From Ruegeria sp. HKCCD4315 (GTDB taxonomy: Bacteria > Pseudomonadota > Alphaproteobacteria > Rhodobacterales > Rhodobacteraceae): a DNA stretch of 64,000 nucleotides. The stretch lies in assembly GCF_013112245.1 (NCBI RefSeq), contig NZ_WVRN01000001.1, forward strand, positions 872,501-936,500, read 5' to 3'. The position numbers were made by a program, and so were the translations under genes. The notes beneath the pieces were generated by a model. The model was not told the DNA's origin and ran no database searches. It saw nothing but the letters and a program-made list of their open reading frames with translations. Numbering within the stretch: the first letter of the stretch is position 1; the number at the start of each line of letters is the position of its first letter. Positions 1-8,897 of this stretch are shown piece after piece.

Positions 1-233
1 CGGGAAAGTTCCGTGATCGTCTGTTTGCCCGCATTGATCAGGTCCGGGTCTTCTTCGCCTTCAAACGGGAAGGGGCCCATGCCCAGCATGCCGTTTTCGG
101 ATTGCAGGGTGATGTCCTTGTCACCCACATAGTTCGCCACCAGCGTCGGGATCCCGATGCCGAGGTTCACATACATGCCGTCTTCCAGTTCCTCTGCCGC
201 GCGCGCGGCCATCTGATTGCGGTCCCAGGGCAT
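1..233 (-). CDS. scoB: 3-oxoacid CoA-transferase subunit B (partial, 3' end outside window)
   Basis: Only the first ~77 codons are inside the window; the gene runs off the left edge. The protein begins [19 protein letters not shown] and carries the family motif [10 protein letters not shown], whose Glu (residue 46) corresponds to the CoA-thioester-forming glutamate of class I CoA-transferase beta subunits. With subunit A it would move CoA between succinyl-CoA and a 3-oxoacid such as acetoacetate. The start ATG overlaps the stop of the upstream subunit A gene by one base (TAATG), so the two are translationally coupled. Whether the substrate is acetoacetate or 3-oxoadipate cannot be told from this fragment. 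Confidence 0.9.
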   Translation of the reverse strand, partial: MPWDRNQMAARAAEELEDGMYVNLGIGIPTLVANYVGDKDITLQSENGMLGMGPFPFEGEEDPDLINAGKQTITELS

Positions 234-937
234 TATGCGTCCTCCTTCTTGCGGGTGGTTCGTTGTTCGATGCGCTTTTCGTGATCGCCCTGAATGATGC
301 GATGCACATAGATGCCGGGCAGGTGAATTGAGTCCGGATCCAATGAGCCGCGCGGAACGATCTCTTCTACTTCGGCCACGCAAATTTTACCGCAGGTCGC
401 CGCGGGCACATTGAAATTTCGGGCGGTCTTGCGGAACACGAGGTTTCCGGTGTCATCCGCCTTCCACGCCTTGACGATGGCCAAATCGGCGAAGATGCCT
501 TCTTCAAGGATGTAGGTCTCGCCGTTGAAGTCTTTGTGTTCCTTGCCATCGGCGATAACGGTGCCCACACCGGTTTTGGTGTAAAAGCCCGGAATACCAG
601 CGCCGCCGGCGCGCATCCGTTCAGCCAGAGTACCTTGCGGGTTAAATTCCAGTTCCAACTCACCGCTCAGATACTGGCGCATGAATTCTGCATTTTCGCC
701 GACATATGAGCTGATCATCTTTTTGACCTGCTTGGTCTGCAGCAGGATGCCGATTCCGAAATCGTCCACACCGGCATTGTTCGATGCAAAGCTCAGGTCT
801 TTGACGCCCGAATCCTTGATGGCCTCAAGCAACAACTCCGGTATGCCGCACAGGCCAAACCCGCCTGCGGCAATCAGCATGCCATCCGACAGCACTCCGT
901 CGAGCGCTTCAGAGGCATTGGCATAGACTTTCTTCAT
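233..937 (-). CDS. scoA: 3-oxoacid CoA-transferase subunit A
   Basis: The 234-residue protein ([14 protein letters not shown] start) is the alpha subunit of a class I CoA-transferase. A glycine-rich [12 protein letters not shown] segment near residue 25 and [19 protein letters not shown] in the middle are typical of the SCOT/AtoD family. A GGGGGAG Shine-Dalgarno sequence lies about 6 bases before the ATG at 937; a longer in-frame extension to 988 is possible but has no ribosome site. It is coupled to scoB downstream by a 1-nt overlap. The pair probably serves ketone-body or short-chain acyl activation in the cytoplasm. Confidence 0.92.
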   Translation of the reverse strand: MKKVYANASEALDGVLSDGMLIAAGGFGLCGIPELLLEAIKDSGVKDLSFASNNAGVDDFGIGILLQTKQVKKMISSYVGENAEFMRQYLSGELELEFNPQGTLAERMRAGGAGIPGFYTKTGVGTVIADGKEHKDFNGETYILEEGIFADLAIVKAWKADDTGNLVFRKTARNFNVPAATCGKICVAEVEEIVPRGSLDPDSIHLPGIYVHRIIQGDHEKRIEQRTTRKKEDA

Positions 938-1028
938 GGAAAACTCCCCCAATGACATGGTGATGGGCAGGTTGTGCCGCCACGTCATGGGGAAGTCAAT
1001 GAAACCAAGGGGGTGTTGGTATTTCTAC

Positions 1029-3647
1029 CTATTCCGCCGCCTTCTTGGTTGTCTTCTTGGCTGCCGCCTTCTTCTTTGGGGCTGCCTTTTTCTTGGTGCC
1101 CTTCTTGGCAGCGCGTTCGTTCACCAGTTCGATGGCCATTTCCTGCGTCACGTCTTCGGGCTTGATGTCCTTGGGGATGGTTGCATTGACCTTCTCCCAC
1201 TTCACATAAGGCCCGTAACGCCCGTCCAGAACCTGCATCGCGCCGCCGTCGGGATGTTCACCCAAATCTTTTAGCGGTTTGGCAGCGGCCCGACGCCCGC
1301 GCCCTGGATTGGCGCGTTTTTCGGCCAGCAGTTCAACGGCGCGGTTCATGCCGATCTCGAACACATCGTTTGGGTCTTTGAGATTGGCGTAAACCGGCTT
1401 TGCCTCTTCCGGCAGTTGATGCATCAGGTAAGGGCCAAAACGCCCGAAATTCGAGCTGATCATGCCACCTTCCGGGTGTTCGCCGATCTGACGTGGCAGG
1501 GACAACAGCGTCAGTGCCTTGTCCAGATCCATGTCATCCTTGCTCCAACCACGCGGCAGAGAGGCGCGCGGTGGCTTCTTGTTCTCGGGCGTGGGTTCGC
1601 CGCGCTGAACGTAAGGACCGAAACGACCGGATTTCAGCCAGATCTCGTCCCCCGCATCTTCGCCCAGCAAACGTTCATCCCCTTCGGCACCTTCACCTGC
1701 GATTGGGCGCGTATAGGTACATTCGGGATAGTTGCCGCAACCGACGAAACCGCCCGTGCGCGAGGTTTTGAGATGCAGTTGGCCGGTACCGCATTTCGGG
1801 CAGATGCGCGGGTCCGATCCATCCTCACGCGGCGGGTACAGCTGCGGCGCCAGCGCTTCGTCCAACTTGTCCAGAACTTCGGATATCCGCAGCTCGGATG
1901 TCTCTCCGATAGCGGCCGAGAAATCGCGCCAGAACTTGCCCAGCAGGTCCTTATAATCGCGGTCTCCGGCGCTGACGTCGTCCAGTTCTTCTTCCAGATT
2001 GGCTGTGAATTCATAACCCACATATTGACGGAAGAAGTTCAGCAGAAAGATCGTGACGATCCGGCCCTTTTCTTCGGGGATCAACCGGTTCTTGTCCTTG
2101 CGCACATATTCCCGGTCCTGAATCGTCGTAACGATCGAGGCATAGGTTGACGGACGCCCGATCCCAAGCTCTTCCATCCGCTTAACCAAGGTCGCTTCGG
2201 TATAGCGGGGCGGCGGTTGGGTGTGGTGTTGCAACGCCAGAACGGATTCGTTTTCGGACAGGATCGCGGCTTTTTCTTCGGCTTTCGCGAACTGATCTTT
2301 CAGTGAGGTTTTGGCAAAACGTGCCGGATCGCCTTGCATGATCTGCGGCAAGCGCTTTTCGTCGTCATCGGCTACATCGTCGCGACCTTCTTCATAAACG
2401 CGCATGAAGCCATCAAACAGAACTACCTGACCAGTGGCGCGCAGGCCGACCTGACCGTCGTCGCTGCCGATCTCGACGGTGGTCCGCTCCAGTCGGGCGG
2501 CGGCCATCTGACAAGCAATTGTGCGTTTCCAGATAAGGTCATAAAGCTTGCGCTGATCCTCATCCGTGACCTTCAGCGCCTTTGCGTCGCGTGACATATC
2601 CGTTGGGCGGATACATTCGTGCGCTTCCTGTGCGTTCTTGGCCTTGTTCTTATACATGCGCGGGCTGTCCGGCACATATTCGGCGCCATAGCGGTCCGCG
2701 ATTGTATCACGGGTGGCGGCCACGGCCTCGGGGGCCATATCGATGCCGTCGGTCCGCATATAGGTAATGTATCCAGCCTCATACAGCCGCTGGGCCACCT
2801 GCATCGCGTGGCGCGCACCCATGCCGAACTTGCGGCTGGCCTCTTGTTGTAAGGTTGACGTCATGAACGGCGCGCTGGGGTTGCGGGCTGCCGGTTTCGC
2901 TTCGACCGATGTGACGCTCAGCGCACGACTGGTGATCGCCTGCACCGCCAGTTCCGCCTGCGTGGCGTTGGCCAGATCGTGTTTATCCAGCTTTTTCCCG
3001 GCTAGCGTAACCAGCCGCGTCTCATAGGTCTGGCCGCGCGGTGTTTCGAAAAGCGCCTTAACCGACCAGTATTCAACCGGCTTGAACGCCTCGATCTCCA
3101 TCTCGCGTTCGACGATCAGGCGCAGACAGACGGATTGCACGCGACCGGCGGACTTTGCTCCGGGCAGCTTGCGCCAAAGGACGGGAGAAAGGTTGAAGCC
3201 CACCAGATAGTCCAGCGCACGGCGTGCCAGATAGGCCTCGACCAGCGGCATATCGACCTCACGCGGGTTCTGCATCGCCTGGGTGACGGCTTCTTTGGTG
3301 ATGGCGTTGAAGGTTACGCGGCTGACCGGCGTATCTTTCTTGATCGAACGGCGCTTGGTCAGAGCTTCTTGCAAGTGCCAGCTGATCGCCTCGCCTTCAC
3401 GATCAGGGTCGGTTGCAAGGATCAGCGCGTTGTCTTCTTTCAGCGCGTCAGCGATGGCTTTGACATGCTTGCGGCTGTCATTGCCAACTTCCCACTTCAT
3501 GGAAAATTCATGTTCGGGATCAACCGATCCATCCTTCGGAGGAAGGTCCCGCACATGGCCGTAAGAGGCCAAAACGGTGTAGCCGGGGCCGAGATATTTA
3601 TTGATTGTTTTTGCTTTGGCCGGAGATTCTACAACAACTACAGGCAT
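1029..3647 (-). CDS. topA: DNA topoisomerase I (type IA)
   Basis: The 872-residue protein relaxes negative supercoils. The N-terminal TOPRIM domain starts MPVVVVESPAKAKTINKYLG and has the acidic triad in ATDPDREGE (Asp80, Asp82, Glu84). The nucleophilic tyrosine is Tyr296 in YITYMRTDG. A Cys4 zinc-ribbon follows around residues 600-630 (CPKCGTGQ and CGNYPEC), then three Topo_C repeats with the signature GRFGPY or GRYGPY. The tail is a lysine/alanine-rich, probably DNA-binding extension of about 25 residues, common in alphaproteobacterial TopA. It lies downstream of dprA on the same strand, a neighbourhood often kept in alphaproteobacteria; the 180-base gap shows no clear terminator. Confidence 0.97.
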   Translation of the reverse strand: MPVVVVESPAKAKTINKYLGPGYTVLASYGHVRDLPPKDGSVDPEHEFSMKWEVGNDSRKHVKAIADALKEDNALILATDPDREGEAISWHLQEALTKRRSIKKDTPVSRVTFNAITKEAVTQAMQNPREVDMPLVEAYLARRALDYLVGFNLSPVLWRKLPGAKSAGRVQSVCLRLIVEREMEIEAFKPVEYWSVKALFETPRGQTYETRLVTLAGKKLDKHDLANATQAELAVQAITSRALSVTSVEAKPAARNPSAPFMTSTLQQEASRKFGMGARHAMQVAQRLYEAGYITYMRTDGIDMAPEAVAATRDTIADRYGAEYVPDSPRMYKNKAKNAQEAHECIRPTDMSRDAKALKVTDEDQRKLYDLIWKRTIACQMAAARLERTTVEIGSDDGQVGLRATGQVVLFDGFMRVYEEGRDDVADDDEKRLPQIMQGDPARFAKTSLKDQFAKAEEKAAILSENESVLALQHHTQPPPRYTEATLVKRMEELGIGRPSTYASIVTTIQDREYVRKDKNRLIPEEKGRIVTIFLLNFFRQYVGYEFTANLEEELDDVSAGDRDYKDLLGKFWRDFSAAIGETSELRISEVLDKLDEALAPQLYPPREDGSDPRICPKCGTGQLHLKTSRTGGFVGCGNYPECTYTRPIAGEGAEGDERLLGEDAGDEIWLKSGRFGPYVQRGEPTPENKKPPRASLPRGWSKDDMDLDKALTLLSLPRQIGEHPEGGMISSNFGRFGPYLMHQLPEEAKPVYANLKDPNDVFEIGMNRAVELLAEKRANPGRGRRAAAKPLKDLGEHPDGGAMQVLDGRYGPYVKWEKVNATIPKDIKPEDVTQEMAIELVNERAAKKGTKKKAAPKKKAAAKKTTKKAAE

Positions 3648-3827
3648 TTAAGGGGAAACCTCGCTCGACGAATTTGGCGCCTTCTATGGTGGTGCAAAAT
3701 GTGTGGGGCAAGCGGGAATTGTCAATGCGTTCCTTTTGCAGGCTGAAAAGCAACGTGATTTCAGGCAACTATTACAGCTCTCGTGCCGTTAGATAGGCCG
3801 ATGCCACGGTCTCGGTGGGCGGTTCGA

Positions 3828-4952
3828 TCAGCCTGCCAGCGACAGCAGACCTCCGGGCTGGCGCTGGATTCGTCCATCCAGTTCCAGATCGACCAATGCG
3901 GGGCCAAGCTCACCAGCCGAAGCCGCAATGTCGCGCAGCAATTGGTCTTCTGCGATAGGTGAGGGGCCGAGCCGTTCGAGGATTTGAACGTGCAAGTCTT
4001 GGGACCTTGGTGCGGCGGGGGCAGGGGGCTGATCAGGCTTACGTGAAAACAGGTCGTCCTTTTGCGGCAGGGCTTCAATCACGTCCTCTGCCGACCGCAC
4101 CAGAGTAGCACCATCCCGAATCAACAGATTGCACCCGGCGGCCCGCGCATCGAACGGGTGGCCAGGAACGGCCAGAACCTCGCGCCCCTGATCCAACGCA
4201 TCGCGCGCCGTGATCAGACTGCCGGACTTGGCTGCAGCCTCGACCACGATTACGGCCTGCGCAAGGCCCGAGATGATCCGATTCCGACGAGGGAAGTGCC
4301 GGGCCTGAGGTGTCACGCCCATCGGTTGTTCCGACAGGCGCAGCCCGTTGGAGGCGATGTCATGGGCCAGTTCTGTATTCTCTGCCGGGTAAATCACATC
4401 CACGCCGCCCGCCATGACAGCAATGGTGCCGGAAGTCAGGGCTGCAATATGCGCTGCCGTATCTATTCCTCGGGCCAAGCCAGAGACAATGACATGTCCT
4501 TTGCCGCCTAAATCGGTCGCCAGCCCTCGGGCCATCCGTGCGCCAAGCGAGGAACAGTTTCGCGCGCCGACCATTGCAATAGCTGGCTGCTGCAGCAGAG
4601 ATACGTTACCGATCGCCCACAGCATCGGGGGCGCATCGTTCAGATCATTCAAGGCTGCTGGGAAATCAGCGGACCCAAGGCACAAAAGCCGCGCTTTGGC
4701 GGCTTTTGCGGCCTTGAGTTCCGCCTCGATCACGCCAGGGGGGCAGATTTCATACCCATCTATTCCGGCGGCGCGTGCCATTTCGGGCAGCGCAGCCAGC
4801 GCGTTCTGCGCCGAGCCATGTTCCCGCAGAAGCCGGCGAAACGTCGCCGGACCAACCTTGCGAGAACGCAAAAGGCGAAGCCACGAAAACCTGTCCTCTT
4901 CCGTGGTGGGTGGGAGTGGGGGGTGATTGGAAGAAAGCTGCTCTTCGGTCAT
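3828..4952 (-). CDS. dprA: DNA-processing protein DprA
   Basis: DprA binds incoming single-stranded DNA and loads RecA during natural transformation or gene-transfer-agent uptake. The 374-residue protein has an N-terminal SAM-like region, a Rossmann-like DNA_processg_A domain with SGLARGIDTAAH, GGVDVIYP and SLITARDALDQGREVLAVPG, and a C-terminal winged-helix (DprA_WH) domain from about residue 305. The ATG at 4952 is the only good family start. It is monocistronic or co-transcribed with topA. A CtrA-like box lies ~45 bases upstream (4997-5011), which fits reports that competence/GTA-recipient genes of Rhodobacterales are under CtrA control. Confidence 0.95.
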   Translation of the reverse strand: MTEEQLSSNHPPLPPTTEEDRFSWLRLLRSRKVGPATFRRLLREHGSAQNALAALPEMARAAGIDGYEICPPGVIEAELKAAKAAKARLLCLGSADFPAALNDLNDAPPMLWAIGNVSLLQQPAIAMVGARNCSSLGARMARGLATDLGGKGHVIVSGLARGIDTAAHIAALTSGTIAVMAGGVDVIYPAENTELAHDIASNGLRLSEQPMGVTPQARHFPRRNRIISGLAQAVIVVEAAAKSGSLITARDALDQGREVLAVPGHPFDARAAGCNLLIRDGATLVRSAEDVIEALPQKDDLFSRKPDQPPAPAAPRSQDLHVQILERLGPSPIAEDQLLRDIAASAGELGPALVDLELDGRIQRQPGGLLSLAG

Positions 4953-5189
4953 CCGGTGCTCCGCCTTGTTGCAAAACTGGTTTACAAGAGGGCGGGTTAA
5001 CAGCCTGTAAATCGTAGAAAATTAGAGGCTTATTTTTTCGAACGTGCTATCAAAAACTCCCTAACGCGTTGGAAAATATACATTAAAATAAGTACGGATA
5101 CTCCAGCGCAGAATAAGGCTTGCGGTCAGAGGGTAAGGCGTACGGGTGCAAGGTTAACCCTGCACCTGTGTTTTCCGTACTTTTCCGAC
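4953..5189. other. Intergenic region with an AT-rich patch between tldD and dprA
   Basis: No convincing gene. Bases 5020-5110 are strikingly AT-rich for this genome (runs such as TTATTTTTTC and AATATACATTAAAATAAG) and probably hold the dprA promoter; several TATAAT-like hexamers occur on the minus strand, too many to choose one. A short inverted repeat with one mismatch, GTGCAAGG/CCCTGCAC (about 5147-5166), lies just after tldD but has no T-run on the tldD strand, so it is not a confident terminator. Confidence 0.5.
4997..5011 (-). promoter_or_regulatory. Candidate CtrA-binding box upstream of dprA
   Basis: Read on the dprA strand, the sequence is TTTACAGGCTGTTAAC: a perfect TTAAC half-site and a one-mismatch half-site (TTTA for TTAA) separated by exactly 7 bases. 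The consensus for the cell-cycle regulator CtrA is TTAA-N7-TTAAC. It sits about 45-60 bases before the dprA ATG, a usual promoter position. Assignment is by pattern only; such a box can arise by chance. Confidence 0.4.
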
Positions 5190-6611
5190 TCAGGCCGCTG
5201 AGCCGCCTACGGTCAGACCGTCCATCAGCACAGTTGGCTGTCCGACCCCCACAGGCACCCATTGTCCATCCTTGCCGCAAGTGCCCATGCCGGGATCCAG
5301 TGCCATGTCGTTGCCAAGCCCCCGGATCCGTTTCAAAGCGGACGGCCCATCGCCAATCAGAGTGGCCCCTTTCACAGGGGCGCCGATCTTGCCGTTCTCC
5401 ACCCGATACGCTTCGGTGCAGGAGAAGACGAACTTGCCGTTGGTGATGTCCACCTGTCCGCCGCCGAAACCCACGGCCCAGATGCCGTCCTTTATATCCG
5501 CGACCAAGGCCGCAGGGTCAGCCTCCCCTCCCAGCATGATCGTATTGGTCATACGCGGCATGGGTTTGTGCGCGTAGCTCTGCCGCCGCCCGTTGCCAGT
5601 AGGCGCAACGCCCATCAGACGCGCGTTCTGACGGTCCTGCATGTAGCCAGTCAAAATGCCATCCTCGATCAGCACTGTGCGCGAACTGGGCGTGCCTTCA
5701 TCATCCACGCTGATCGAGCCTCGGCGGTCAGCAATCGTGCCGTCATCGACTACGGTTACACCTTTTGAGGCGATCTGCTGTCCCATGAGACCGGCAAAGG
5801 CCGAGCTGCCCTTGCGATTGAAATCCCCCTCCAACCCGTGGCCGATGGCCTCGTGCAGCAGAATACCCGGCCAGCCTGGGCCTAGCGCGACCTCCATCAC
5901 CCCTGCAGGGGCTGGAACCGCATCAAGATTGACCACCGCAATGCGCAACGCTTCACGGGCTTTGGCCTGCCAGTCCTTCGGATCGATCAACCCGCTCAGG
6001 CCAACGCGGCCACCGCCACCTGCCGAACCACTTTCGCGGCGTCCGTTCTGTTCAACGATCACCGAAACATTCACACGCGTCATCGGGCGCACATCCCGCA
6101 CCATCACGCCGTCAGGGCGCAGAATCTCGACCTCTTGAACAGCGGCTGAGATCATAGCGCTGACCTGCACCACACGCGGGTCCATATCGCGGGCAAAGGC
6201 ATCGATCTCGCGCAGGGTTTCGATCTTGACCGGAAACGCGGCAGAGTCGATGGGATCTTCGTCGGTGTAGAGCCGCGTGTTGGTGGACCGGGGTGCCTCG
6301 GCCAGCGTCCCACCGCCGTCCCCAACGGCCAGCCGTGCAGTCTCGGCCGCGCGTTTCAGCGCGGGAATCGACACATCTGTGGAATGGGCGTAACCGGCCA
6401 CTTCGCCTTGAACTGCGCGCAAGCCGAATCCCTCGGAGGCATCGTAAGACGCGGTGCGCAGACGCCCGTCATCAAACACCAAGGACTCGGATTTGCGACG
6501 CTCGACATACAGTTCTCCGTCTTCGGCCCCGGCGGTCGCCGATTGCAGAATAGACAACGCCTCATCATGCGGAAGGGCGCTTTCAAACGGGCGAAAAGGG
6601 GCGTCGGACAT
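5190..6611 (-). CDS. tldD: Metalloprotease TldD
   Basis: TldD is the catalytic half of the TldD/TldE (PmbA) metalloprotease that trims modified peptides and unfolded polypeptides in the cytoplasm. The 473-residue protein keeps the family zinc motif HEAIGH (His253, Glu254, His258; HExxxH) followed by GLEGDFNRKGSSAFAG. I chose the ATG at 6611 (MSDAPFRPFE), which has GAAAGG about 9 bases upstream; an in-frame extension to 6644 would run through the FNR-like palindrome. No tldE is in the window. It is divergent from coxB, an arrangement I recall from other Rhodobacterales. Confidence 0.95.
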   Translation of the reverse strand: MSDAPFRPFESALPHDEALSILQSATAGAEDGELYVERRKSESLVFDDGRLRTASYDASEGFGLRAVQGEVAGYAHSTDVSIPALKRAAETARLAVGDGGGTLAEAPRSTNTRLYTDEDPIDSAAFPVKIETLREIDAFARDMDPRVVQVSAMISAAVQEVEILRPDGVMVRDVRPMTRVNVSVIVEQNGRRESGSAGGGGRVGLSGLIDPKDWQAKAREALRIAVVNLDAVPAPAGVMEVALGPGWPGILLHEAIGHGLEGDFNRKGSSAFAGLMGQQIASKGVTVVDDGTIADRRGSISVDDEGTPSSRTVLIEDGILTGYMQDRQNARLMGVAPTGNGRRQSYAHKPMPRMTNTIMLGGEADPAALVADIKDGIWAVGFGGGQVDITNGKFVFSCTEAYRVENGKIGAPVKGATLIGDGPSALKRIRGLGNDMALDPGMGTCGKDGQWVPVGVGQPTVLMDGLTVGGSAA

Positions 6612-6630
6612 GGGTTGTGACCTTTCGGGT

Positions 6631-6644
6631 TTGATCCAGATCAA
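6631..6644. promoter_or_regulatory. FNR/FnrL-type box between tldD and coxB
   Basis: TTGATCCAGATCAA is a perfect match to the FNR consensus TTGAT-N4-ATCAA. It lies in the divergent spacer, 20 bases upstream of the tldD ATG and 144 bases upstream of the coxB ATG, just before a TTTGACG element on the plus strand (6657-6663). FNR-type proteins sense oxygen, and aa3 oxidase genes are oxygen-regulated in Rhodobacter, so control of the coxB operon is the likely role. The effect (repression or activation) cannot be read from position alone because no transcription start is known. Confidence 0.7.
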
Positions 6645-6787
6645 AAATAGCGTCTGTTTGACGCAAGCATTTTGCTTTATCTACCCGACGGAATATGGTT
6701 TTTAACGCGGCCAAAGACAACGGGAGAGGTGCGACCGATTCACACCTTTTCGCCAGGGACGCAAAGATCAAACGATCAGGACAGAAC

Positions 6788-7699
6788 ATGAAGAATGCTT
6801 TGATGCTTTCAGGGTTTATGACAGCCCTCTCCAGCCTTCCCGCCATGGCTCAGGAGCTTGAGATTATTGGCAAGCCGGTCGATGGCGGTATGGGCTTCCA
6901 GCCTGCGGCCACAAGCTTGGCCGATGGTATTCAGCGGCTGGACACAATGATTCTGGTGATCATCACCGTGATCTGTCTGTTTGTTGCGGGCCTGCTGCTT
7001 TACTGCATCGTACGTTACAACCAGCGTGCAAACCCGACCCCGGCGCGATTCTCGCACTATACCCCGGTCGAGATTGCCTGGACCCTCGGTCCGATCCTGA
7101 TTCTGGTCTTCATTGGTGCGTTCTCGCTGCCGGTTCTGTTCAAGCAACAGGAAATTCCCGAAGGCGACATCACCATCAAAGTTGTGGGCAACCAGTGGTA
7201 CTGGACCTACGAATATGTCGATCACGACTTTGCGTTCGACAGCTACTTGCTGGGCCACCCGGCCACATTGGACGAAGGTGCGCGCCCTGCAGATGCGGAC
7301 GTGACCCCGTTTGTTCTGGATGACGCCATGCGCGCCAAGCTGGCAGATGCGGGTTACAGCGACGACGAATGGCTGCTGGCCACCGATACCGCAGTGGTCG
7401 TACCGGTTGGCAAGGTTATCGTGATGCAAGTGACCGCATCCGACGTGATCCATTCGTGGACCATCCCGTCCTTTGGCGTGAAACAGGACGGCGTGCCCGG
7501 ACGTTTGGCTGAACTGTGGTTCGAAGCCGAGAAAGAAGGCGTTTACTTCGGTCAGTGTTCCGAACTCTGCGGCAAGGACCACGCCTATATGCCGATCACC
7601 GTCAAAGTGGTCAGCCAGGAAGCTTACGACGCATGGCTTCAGGGCGCGATCGACGAATATGCGGGTCTGCCGCAAAGCTATCAGGTCGCCTCGAACTAA
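6788..7699 (+). CDS. coxB: Cytochrome c oxidase subunit II (aa3-type)
   Basis: Subunit II accepts electrons from cytochrome c through its dinuclear CuA centre. The 303-residue precursor has a signal peptide ending [10 protein letters not shown], two membrane helices (about residues 45-70 and 90-112) and a periplasmic cupredoxin domain. The CuA ligands are visible in DVIHSW and in [16 protein letters not shown] (two Cys, Glu backbone, His, Met). The conserved aromatic stretch NQWYWTYEY is present. The ATG at 6788 directly precedes the signal peptide; the longer frame upstream has none. It is the first gene of the coxB-ctaB-ctaG-coxC cluster; subunit I (ctaD) is not in the window, as in Rhodobacter. 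Confidence 0.97.
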   Translation: MKNALMLSGFMTALSSLPAMAQELEIIGKPVDGGMGFQPAATSLADGIQRLDTMILVIITVICLFVAGLLLYCIVRYNQRANPTPARFSHYTPVEIAWTLGPILILVFIGAFSLPVLFKQQEIPEGDITIKVVGNQWYWTYEYVDHDFAFDSYLLGHPATLDEGARPADADVTPFVLDDAMRAKLADAGYSDDEWLLATDTAVVVPVGKVIVMQVTASDVIHSWTIPSFGVKQDGVPGRLAELWFEAEKEGVYFGQCSELCGKDHAYMPITVKVVSQEAYDAWLQGAIDEYAGLPQSYQVASN

Positions 7700-7788
7700 C
7701 TGAGCGACATGGGCGGGGATAACCCCTCCTTGGACATGACGCAGGCTGCGCGGGTAATCGCGCAGCTTTCGCCCCAGAAGGACCGGAA

Positions 7789-8739
7789 ATGACCGACGCA
7801 AGCATCAATGCCAGCACTGCGACCGCCCATGCGGACGAGGCCAGCTTTGGCGATTACTTCGCTCTGCTGAAGCCGCGTGTGATGTCTCTGGTTGTTTTCA
7901 CCGCGCTGGTCGGACTGCTGGCGGCACCCGTTTCCGTGCATCCTTTCGTTGGCTTTTGCGCCATTTTGTTCATAGCGATCGGCGGTGGAGCGTCTGGTGC
8001 TTTGAACATGTGGTGGGACGCAGATATCGACCGCGTGATGAAACGCACCAAGGGTCGCCCGATCCCTTCCGGCAAGGTGGAAGAGGGTGAGGCGCTGGCG
8101 CTTGGGCTGGCTCTTTCGGGCCTTTCCGTGATCATGCTGGGTCTTGCAACAAACTGGTTTGCAGGCGCGTTTCTGGGCTTCACGATTTTTTTCTACGTTG
8201 TTGTCTACACAATGTGGCTCAAGCGTTCGACGCCGCAGAACATCGTCATCGGCGGTGCCGCTGGTGCGTTCCCGCCCGTTATCGGCTGGGTTGCTGCCAC
8301 CGGCTCGATGACGGTTGAGCCCTGGCTGATGTTCGCCCTGACCTTCATGTGGACTCCACCGCATTTCTGGGCGTTGGCTCTGTTCATGCGCTCGGATTAT
8401 GATGACGCGGGTGTTCCGATGCTGACCGTTACACATGGCCGTCGCGCCACACGGTTTCATATCCTGGTCTACACCGCTCTGCTTGCAGTGCTGGCTGTCG
8501 GCACGGCGTTCTCGAGTATCGGTGGCCCGGTTTATCTGGCGGTTGCGCTGGTGCTGAACGCCCTGTTCCTGCGCGGAGCTTGGCAAATCTCGCGGCGGAC
8601 CGAAGAGGATTCCGAAGCCGATAATTTCAAGGTTGAGCGCAGCTTTTTCAAACTTTCACTGCTCTATCTCTTCCTGCATTTCGGCGCCATTCTGGTTGAA
8701 GCTTTGCTGAAACCTTATGGCCTGGGAGGTTGGTCATGA
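7789..8739 (+). CDS. ctaB: Protoheme IX farnesyltransferase (haem O synthase)
   Basis: CtaB/CyoE adds a farnesyl group to haem b, giving haem O, the precursor of the haem A used by aa3 oxidase. The 316-residue polytopic protein belongs to the UbiA superfamily. The prenyl-diphosphate/Mg binding motif NMWWDADIDRVMKRT is near residue 70, and a second motif, RSDYDDAGVPML, is near residue 203. About nine hydrophobic segments follow. It starts 89 bases after coxB, with the ATG preceded by GGACCGGAAA. Its stop overlaps the start of the next small gene by 4 bases (ATGA). Confidence 0.96.
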   Translation: MTDASINASTATAHADEASFGDYFALLKPRVMSLVVFTALVGLLAAPVSVHPFVGFCAILFIAIGGGASGALNMWWDADIDRVMKRTKGRPIPSGKVEEGEALALGLALSGLSVIMLGLATNWFAGAFLGFTIFFYVVVYTMWLKRSTPQNIVIGGAAGAFPPVIGWVAATGSMTVEPWLMFALTFMWTPPHFWALALFMRSDYDDAGVPMLTVTHGRRATRFHILVYTALLAVLAVGTAFSSIGGPVYLAVALVLNALFLRGAWQISRRTEEDSEADNFKVERSFFKLSLLYLFLHFGAILVEALLKPYGLGGWS

Positions 8740-8897
8740 GCCTGCGCAAGAACCATGAGTTGCATCAGCGACGCTTCAGCCGCAATCTGGGTGTTGGTCT
8801 GACACTGGCCGCATTTATCGTAATCATTTTTGGGCTGACGGTCGTAAAGGTCTCGGGCACGGATTTCGGTATGGCAACACAGGAGGTTCAGAACTGA
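8736..8897 (+). CDS. Small single-span membrane protein of the cox cluster (53 aa)
   Basis: This gene is tightly embedded: its ATG overlaps the ctaB stop by 4 bases and its TGA overlaps the ctaG ATG by one. The 53-residue product has a basic, hydrophilic N-terminus (MSLRKNHELHQRRFSRN), one membrane helix of about 20 residues (LTLAAFIVIIFGLTVVKV) and a short polar tail. Similar small proteins occur between ctaB and ctaG in Paracoccus and Rhodobacter and are usually annotated as hypothetical or CoxF-like. The topology is probably N-in, C-out. A role in oxidase assembly is inferred only from position. Confidence 0.8.
   Translation: MSLRKNHELHQRRFSRNLGVGLTLAAFIVIIFGLTVVKVSGTDFGMATQEVQN

Noticed and set aside
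5147..5166. Inverted repeat GTGCAAGG/CCCTGCAC after tldD as a terminator.
   Set aside because: It has one mismatch and no T-run on the tldD strand.
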